DNA of 64,000 bases from CAVUPF01 sp963803755 (lineage in GTDB: Bacteria > Actinomycetota > Thermoleophilia > Solirubrobacterales > 70-9), in assembly GCA_963803755.1 (NCBI GenBank), contig CAWDNP010000007.1, positions 124,001-188,000 of the forward strand. The letters run 5' to 3'. Each line of letters starts with the position of its first letter. Position 1 is the first letter of the stretch. The translations under genes were made by a program, and so were the position numbers. This document shows, one piece after another, positions 61,760-64,000 of the stretch. Under the pieces are notes generated by a model. That model saw only the letters and a program-made list of their open reading frames with translations. It ran no database searches and was not told the origin of the DNA.

Positions 61760-63280
61760 CTAGTAATAGGTTCCGGTTGCGCCTTGGTCGCCACCGATCA
61801 GAAGGTATCCGGCGGGGGTGCGCCCGGTTCGCTCCAACAGATCGCGGGTGATCTGCAGGTTGCGGCGGCGGGTGTTGCCGAGGCGCGCGACTAAAATCAC
61901 GGCGTCGACGATCTGTGCGACCCGCAGCGCGTCGCTCACCTCCCCGAGCGGCGCGGTGTCGATGACGACGTACTCGGCATGTCCACGCGCGGCGGCGAGC
62001 AGCTCCGGGAGCCTGTGGTTGAGCGCGTCCACGAGGACGGCGTTCTCGGGGTCGGCGCTAACGCTCAGCACCTTGAGCGAGTGAAGCGGCGGGACCTCGA
62101 CGAGCAGGTCTTTGATCCCCTTCCTCTGGTCCAGGTCCGAAATGATGTCCTGGATCGATGCGGTCCGATCGAGGTTCAGCCTCAGAGCCAGGTCGGGCTT
62201 TCGAAAGTCGAGGTCAAGCAGCGCCACCGAGTGACCCGTGCCGGCGAGCGACATGGCGAGATTGACGCTCGAGGTGGTCTTGCCGTCGCCGGTGGAGGCG
62301 CTGGTGAGCATCAGGCTTCGATCGCTGTCATGCGAAGTTTCGAGCTGCGCGATGATCGTCCTGAATGCCTCTCGGACCTCAGGCACGACGAGCAGCGAAG
62401 GCCCGCCCGCCCCTTTTAGCGCGAGGCGTTTGAGCAGGGGGACGCGGGCGAGGACGGGTAGCGGATACATGTGAGTCAGCTCGGCCTCGTCGCGAACCCG
62501 GCGGTTGGCGAAGTCGAACAGCATCGCCGTCCCTCCGCCGAGCACCAGTCCCGCGATCAGGGCGAGTGGCAAGACGATGGCGGCTCCCGCACCGGTCGAG
62601 CCCGAAGGCGGCAGGGCCGGTGCCGAGGGCGTCAGCGTGGGATCGCCGGTGCTCAGTAAGGCGTAGAGGCTGTTGATGCGGCCAGACAGCGCCGTCGCGG
62701 CTGCAGATGTCGGGCTGAGTTCCTTCAGCCGCGTCTTGATGCTCGCCAGCTCCCCTTCCACCTGAGCGTGAAGCGCGCGGTTCCGCGTCTCGGTGACCGA
62801 CCTCACATATGTGTTCGCGAGCCGGGCCGCTTCATCCGAATTCCCGGTGGTGGCGGTGACGTCGAGGATGTTGCTCTGGCCCTCGGGCTGCACGCTCACC
62901 GCGCTCTGGACTCGACCCGGAGTCCAGCCGGGGCCCAGCACCTTTGCCGTGCGGATCGCGACCGCCGGCGCTTCGGCCAACGTCGCAGCCGTCTGGGCGG
63001 TCCGGGTGGGTTCGCCGGAGTCACGGAGCATCTGCAGCCCGAGGAAGGTCGTGTCGTCCTCTGGGAGCGGAGCGATCAGCATCTTCGCCGACGCTTCATA
63101 GGTGGGAGAGCGAAGCGTTAGCCAGGCGAGCGCCGCGCCGACGGTGACCAGCATCACCGCGAGCACCAACAGCTTGTGAGCCCGCATCGAAGCCAGATAG
63201 GAGGAGCCCGCGCCCTCAGACGCGTCGGTCATATCCACAGTGGTGTGCGCGGCTCCGAGTTGGCCGCGGTCGGCGCTCAC
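61760..63280 (-). CDS. Wzz chain-length determinant fused to BY-kinase
   Basis: 506 residues. Two membrane helices (about 36-56 and 232-253) flank an extracellular Wzz domain (YEASAKMLIAPLPEDD, coiled region about 165-200). The cytoplasmic kinase has Walker A LTSASTGDGKTTSSVNLAMS (about 328-347), Walker A' VALLDLDFRKPDL and Walker B YVVIDTAPLGE. The C terminus ends in TYY, a very short Tyr cluster compared with most BY-kinases. It sets chain length and export of the polysaccharide through cycles of autophosphorylation. GTG start region at 63280. Confidence 0.9.
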   Translation of the reverse strand: MSADRGQLGAAHTTVDMTDASEGAGSSYLASMRAHKLLVLAVMLVTVGAALAWLTLRSPTYEASAKMLIAPLPEDDTTFLGLQMLRDSGEPTRTAQTAATLAEAPAVAIRTAKVLGPGWTPGRVQSAVSVQPEGQSNILDVTATTGNSDEAARLANTYVRSVTETRNRALHAQVEGELASIKTRLKELSPTSAAATALSGRINSLYALLSTGDPTLTPSAPALPPSGSTGAGAAIVLPLALIAGLVLGGGTAMLFDFANRRVRDEAELTHMYPLPVLARVPLLKRLALKGAGGPSLLVVPEVREAFRTIIAQLETSHDSDRSLMLTSASTGDGKTTSSVNLAMSLAGTGHSVALLDLDFRKPDLALRLNLDRTASIQDIISDLDQRKGIKDLLVEVPPLHSLKVLSVSADPENAVLVDALNHRLPELLAAARGHAEYVVIDTAPLGEVSDALRVAQIVDAVILVARLGNTRRRNLQITRDLLERTGRTPAGYLLIGGDQGATGTYY

Positions 63281-63457
63281 CTAGCCTCGCCCCGCGCCCG
63301 ACGGGATGTCGGGCGCCCTGGCTGAAAGAAGCCGCCGCGCAGGCGGTTCGTGTCTTTCGCGGTCAGCTGCACGGTAGATTCAACCGCGAGGCTACCAGCC
63401 CCACCGGGCATCGGAGGGAGTGGTCCCTCCCCGGCGAAGCGGTAGGCGATTCCTCCG

Positions 63458-64000
63458 ATGCGACTGGCCGTTTACACCGACTTCCCCTATCACCGTGACC
63501 CCGACGGGACGCTCTGGGCCGAGCAGGCTTTCGGCCTGTTCCTATCCGAGCTGGTCCCCCTGGTCGAGAAGCTCGTGGTCCTCGGCAGGCTCGACGCAGA
63601 TACGCGAAGCGCCCGGCACCGCCTCTCGCCGGGGATCGACCTCGTGGCGCTGCCCCATTACGGATCGCTCGCCAGCCTGAGCGACGTCGCCCCGGCGCTC
63701 TCGGGCTCGCTGCGCGCCTTCTGGCGCATGCTGGCAGGGGTTGACGCCGTGTGGCTGTTGGGCCCCCACCCGTTCTCGATCCTGTTCGCCGGACTCGCCG
63801 CTGCGCGTCGGCGACGGGTCTTCCTGGGGGTTCGCCAGGACATGCCCGCCTACATGAAGGAGCGATACAGGGGGCGGCCGCTCGTCAGGAGGGCGGCGCT
63901 CTGTCTGGAGGCGGCCTACCGGCTGCTCTCGAGAGCGTGCCCGACGGTTGTGGTCGGCCCGGACTTGGCGCACAACTACTCGCGGGCCCGCGGGCTGCTG
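63458..64000 (+). CDS. glycosyltransferase, N-terminal part, runs off the window
   Basis: From ATG 63458 the frame is open to the last base (181 codons). MRLAVYTDFPYHRDPDGTLW, AEQAFGLFLSELVPLVEKLV and VWLLGPHPFSILFAGLAAAR look like the acceptor half of a GT-B (GT4) glycosyltransferase; VFLGVRQDMPAYMKERYRGR follows. The donor-binding half lies outside the window, so the family is tentative. Divergent from the Wzz/BY-kinase gene. Confidence 0.75.
   Translation, partial: MRLAVYTDFPYHRDPDGTLWAEQAFGLFLSELVPLVEKLVVLGRLDADTRSARHRLSPGIDLVALPHYGSLASLSDVAPALSGSLRAFWRMLAGVDAVWLLGPHPFSILFAGLAAARRRRVFLGVRQDMPAYMKERYRGRPLVRRAALCLEAAYRLLSRACPTVVVGPDLAHNYSRARGLL

Overview
The window is high-GC bacterial DNA, densely coded on both strands. 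It most resembles an actinobacterium of the Thermoleophilia/Solirubrobacterales kind. The evidence is a lexA gene behind a CGAAC-N4-GTTCG SOS box, a GTP-type PEP carboxykinase, a class A RNase P RNA, a BTAD (SARP-like) regulator, many secreted Ala/Arg/Pro-rich proteins with fibronectin-like modules, and frequent GTG/TTG starts. The taxonomic call is inference; there is no rRNA gene here.

Layout. 0-3.4 kb: two convergent alpha/beta-hydrolase/class III cyclase paralogs, the second broken by four apparent single-base indels. 3.8-6.6 kb: tRNA-Leu(GAG), SOS box and lexA, rnpB, then a ydaO-type c-di-AMP riboswitch in front of an RlpA-like wall protein. 6.7-22.4 kb: mostly metabolism (glutamine synthetase, DUF255/thioredoxin protein, GGDEF-EAL enzyme, aminomutase-like aminotransferase, acyl-CoA synthetase, succinyl-CoA synthetase with a coupled small ferredoxin) plus secreted proteins and one AAA-type ATPase behind an AT-rich island.

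22.4-40.5 kb is an accessory zone with about eight toxin-antitoxin modules or remnants: RES/Xre, AbiEi/AbiEii remnant, a second RES fragment, HTH/nucleotidyltransferase, VapBC, DUF433/PIN-like remnant, an antitoxin with a double MazF-like toxin, and HigBA. PEP carboxykinase, an amino acid permease, a family 2 glycosyltransferase, a malyl-CoA-lyase-like enzyme, and a three-gene unit (Gly-rich peptide, glycosyltransferase, UDP-sulfoquinovose synthase) lie among them. 40.7-45.6 kb returns to metabolism: pabC/pabB, acyl-CoA dehydrogenase, SCP2-like protein, MaoC hydratase.

45.6-64 kb is an exopolysaccharide/cell-surface locus: BTAD regulator, LPxTG-type surface protein, polyprenyl-phosphate sugar transferase, flippase, ATP-grasp, flavoprotein, four glycosyltransferases (one cut by the window edge), O-antigen ligase, polysaccharide deacetylase and a Wzz/BY-kinase fusion. 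Inside it are two large secreted paralogs that share about 1 kb of nearly identical DNA. Each has a c-di-GMP-I (GEMM) riboswitch-like leader; the first is convincing and the second is divergent. With the GGDEF-EAL protein at 11.1 kb, this suggests a c-di-GMP-controlled surface/matrix programme.

At least nine genes are split by single-base shifts, many in G/C runs and with good domain sequence on both sides. This looks more like homopolymer sequencing error than mass gene decay, and should be settled before any of them is called a pseudogene.
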